Positions 14,048-15,545 of a stretch of 15,545 nt of DNA are shown piece by piece. The stretch covers positions 1 to 15,545 of the forward strand of contig CAZQER010000026.1 of the NCBI GenBank assembly GCA_964592095.1, read 5' to 3'. Position 1 is the first letter of the stretch; the number at the start of each line of letters is the position of its first letter. The stretch comes from EX4484-2 sp964592095. Its GTDB lineage: Archaea > Altiarchaeota > Altiarchaeia > IMC4 > QMZM01. Position numbers and translations under genes: made by a program. The notes under the pieces were generated by a model that searched no databases, was not told the origin of the DNA, and saw only the letters and a program-made list of their open reading frames with translations.

Positions 14048-14386
14048 CCATTTCACCTCACATCTATTCTTATTACAGACACAACGACCATATCCACAAT
14101 CCATTGTTCCTGCTCTACATTCCATGGTACACATTATACCCTTGCAATTCGGAGCAAATCTTTTGTTGATGCATGAAACAGGATGACAACACTGGGCAGG
14201 AACACAATCCTTATCCTCTTTACATTCATATCTAATCTGAGTAATATTAATTGTGGTAGATGTGGTAGTTAGAGTAGTTGTAGTAGTTATAGTTGAAGTA
14301 CTTGTTGTATTACCTTTATGAATACAACCAATGTGAATAAATAACATAGTAAATAATACAGATAATATCAAAATCCTTTTTTTCAT
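14039..14386 (-). CDS. Small Cys-rich probable lipoprotein with Thr-rich spacer
   Basis: A 115-residue exported protein. Residues 1-21 are a signal peptide (KKR then a hydrophobic core) ending IHIGC. This resembles a lipobox, but His at -3 is atypical, so lipidation is likely rather than certain. A Thr/Ser-rich spacer follows (about 27-48), then a compact domain with 12 Cys: DKDCVPAQCCHPVSC, then MECRAGTMDCGYGRC and the final NKNRC. I recognise this as the 'eight-cysteine-cluster' type domain seen in several archaeal and bacterial surface proteins; its function is not known. The Cys are probably disulfide-bonded or metal-binding. Its ATG overlaps the stop of the upstream membrane protein gene as ATGA, so the two are translated together. 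Confidence 0.75.
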   Translation of the reverse strand: MKKRILILSVLFTMLFIHIGCIHKGNTTSTSTITTTTTLTTTSTTINITQIRYECKEDKDCVPAQCCHPVSCINKRFAPNCKGIMCTMECRAGTMDCGYGRCVCNKNRCEVKWNK

Positions 14387-15545
14387 TTTCTTTTTCTATA
14401 ATTGTAAATATAAATTACAACAATTAACAATAAAATATTGAGTAAAATCAATAATGGGGTTATATCTCTCTTCCCTCTCTTTTCAACTCTTCCAGTAACG
14501 GTTGTTGTAGTACTTTCAGACATCACTGTAGTTATTGCAGTTGTTGTAGTAGAGGTCGTTGTAGTTACAGTGGTGGTTGTTGTGGTAGTTGAGGTAGCGG
14601 TTGTTAGGGTAGTACAAGGCTTACATGGTCCTCCACAATCTATACCCTCTTCACCCTGATTCTGTATTCCATCAGAGCATGAAGGACAGGGTTTACATGG
14701 ACCTCCACAATCTACTCCTTCCTCACAACCCCCATCATGACAGTTCTTTAAATTATCAAAGCACGTTGCCTTTTTTATGGAGATCACTCCACCTCCACCT
14801 CCTCCACCTCCTCCGCCACCGCTGGAGGATGGCGTATAACATTTTCCTGTCGCCGTATTACACGCCTTTCCAGAGGGGCAACCGCATTTGACGCAATTAT
14901 CGATCAGGTTTCCATTATCACAATACTTGGGCTTATTTATGGAACATTTCCCATCTTCCGTTCCATCAGAACATAACTGTTTTATTCCAAAGGCGCTGAA
15001 GGAATTGACATCTATGCTAAATAAATTATTATTTATATCCATAACTATATCACTTATCCTGTGCCAATTACCGTCACACCTTCTCTCCGAGAAATTCCAG
15101 TTATTGCATTTATAAACTGCAAGGTAATCCTCATTACCATAATCTGTTCCATTATAGCTTATATTAATACTAACATTACTTATATTGTAGTTCAATGATA
15201 CCCCATATAAAACAACAAACCCATAGGTTGATTCAATCCTGTCCAACCATATACTCCTATTGTTGTTCTGTGAGAGATTTGCATTTCTAAGTAATAGGGT
15301 TATTGAGTTATTTAATGATCTCACAATTAAATCAAAGACATAATCTGGCACCAACAGAGAAAAGTTACCATTACTCGAGTTTTCAGATTTAATCAAACTA
15401 TTGTTATGATATATACCCAAAAAACTATCCAGACCACTATTATTATAATCCTTGACCTTTGTATTGAATGTCATTGGCAATGCAGAGATGAAGTAGTTTG
15501 ATTTTTTAGATATATGTCCTAAGGTGTCGTTTGCAAAGAATGTTA
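14383..15545 (-). CDS. Large Cys-rich surface protein with Gly run, Thr-rich stalk and C-terminal anchor (5' partial)
   Basis: The frame is open to the right edge of the window, so the 5' end is missing; about 386 residues are visible. Counting from the Leu codon at 15480, there is first a beta-rich, Asn-rich part with many N-x-S/T sequons (about 1-110). Next come a domain with VYKCNNWNF and NSFSAFGI, typical of archaeal surface proteins (about 110-168), and a Cys-rich stretch (170-214). An 11-Gly run follows (encoded at 14788-14820), then two copies of a GxDCGGPCKPC unit 24 residues apart. A Thr-rich stalk (about 289-326), one transmembrane helix (about 340-360) and RKRK complete it. It is probably a glycosylated, membrane-anchored S-layer-associated or adhesive protein. 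It is co-translated with the lipoprotein gene. Function unknown. Confidence 0.75.
   Translation of the reverse strand, partial: TFFANDTLGHISKKSNYFISALPMTFNTKVKDYNNSGLDSFLGIYHNNSLIKSENSSNGNFSLLVPDYVFDLIVRSLNNSITLLLRNANLSQNNNRSIWLDRIESTYGFVVLYGVSLNYNISNVSINISYNGTDYGNEDYLAVYKCNNWNFSERRCDGNWHRISDIVMDINNNLFSIDVNSFSAFGIKQLCSDGTEDGKCSINKPKYCDNGNLIDNCVKCGCPSGKACNTATGKCYTPSSSGGGGGGGGGGGVISIKKATCFDNLKNCHDGGCEEGVDCGGPCKPCPSCSDGIQNQGEEGIDCGGPCKPCTTLTTATSTTTTTTTVTTTTSTTTTAITTVMSESTTTTVTGRVEKRGKRDITPLLILLNILLLIVVIYIYNYRKRK

Noticed and set aside
14260..14610. Repetitive GTN/ACN tracts that resemble a repeat array
   Set aside because: They are in-frame Thr codons of two surface protein stalks, with irregular units and no spacers, so not a CRISPR or other array.
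1..15545. tRNA, rRNA, transposase or attachment-site signatures
   Set aside because: None seen by eye on either strand; gene packing leaves few gaps and these hold only AT-rich control sequence. A tRNA or covariance-model scan would settle this.

Overview
The window looks like a piece of an AT-rich genome from an anaerobic archaeon. Evidence: an archaeal-type tryptophanyl-tRNA synthetase, a UPF0282 metallo-hydrolase (an archaeal family), GGTG-type Shine-Dalgarno sites, TATA-like boxes about 27-30 bases before start codons that lack a ribosome site, and surface proteins with Thr-rich stalks and C-terminal membrane anchors. HdrA, many [4Fe-4S] ferredoxin motifs and an iron-sulfur class I fumarase indicate anaerobic life. 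The lineage cannot be fixed from this window. The Gly-run plus Cys-rich (DCGGPC) surface protein recalls Altiarchaeota- or DPANN-like archaea, but that is only an impression.

Layout. (1) 1-427: the 3' end of a Trp-rich protein of unknown function. (2) 626-6883, + strand: a tight run of trpS, hdrA, flxD (mvhD-like), flxC-like, flxB-like and flxA-like genes, mostly overlapping. The last five look like a NAD(P)H-linked HdrA/Flx flavin-based electron-transfer complex, but hdrB and hdrC are absent. (3) 6886-12432: the two class I fumarase subunit genes, beta (7410-6886) and alpha (12432-11545), lie on the - strand at either end of a + strand block. That block holds a COG0579-type flavoprotein with a BFD-like [2Fe-2S] tail, a second FAD/NAD(P) oxidoreductase, a DUF1667 iron-sulfur protein and a UPF0282 metallo-beta-lactamase-fold protein. 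(4) 12504-15545: envelope genes. A secreted eight-bladed beta-propeller protein with a TPR-like region, Thr-rich stalk and membrane anchor runs on the + strand. A Cys-rich probable lipoprotein and a large Cys-rich, Gly-run, Thr-stalk membrane protein (5' end outside the window) run on the - strand.

How the genes may work together (inference): the HdrA-Flx module would move electrons between NAD(P)H, ferredoxin and an unidentified high-potential acceptor. The flavoprotein trio would oxidise a hydroxy compound (glycerol 3-phosphate or a 2-hydroxy acid) and pass electrons to Fe-S carriers. Fumarase interconverts fumarate and malate. The central part of the window is therefore a redox/C4 metabolism cluster next to an envelope-protein cluster.

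The most unusual regulatory structures are a strong Shine-Dalgarno sequence separated from its start codon by a perfect 8-bp hairpin (10233-10274), palindromic TATA-like boxes in both fumarase promoter regions, and a hairpin spanning two convergent stop codons (11538-11558).
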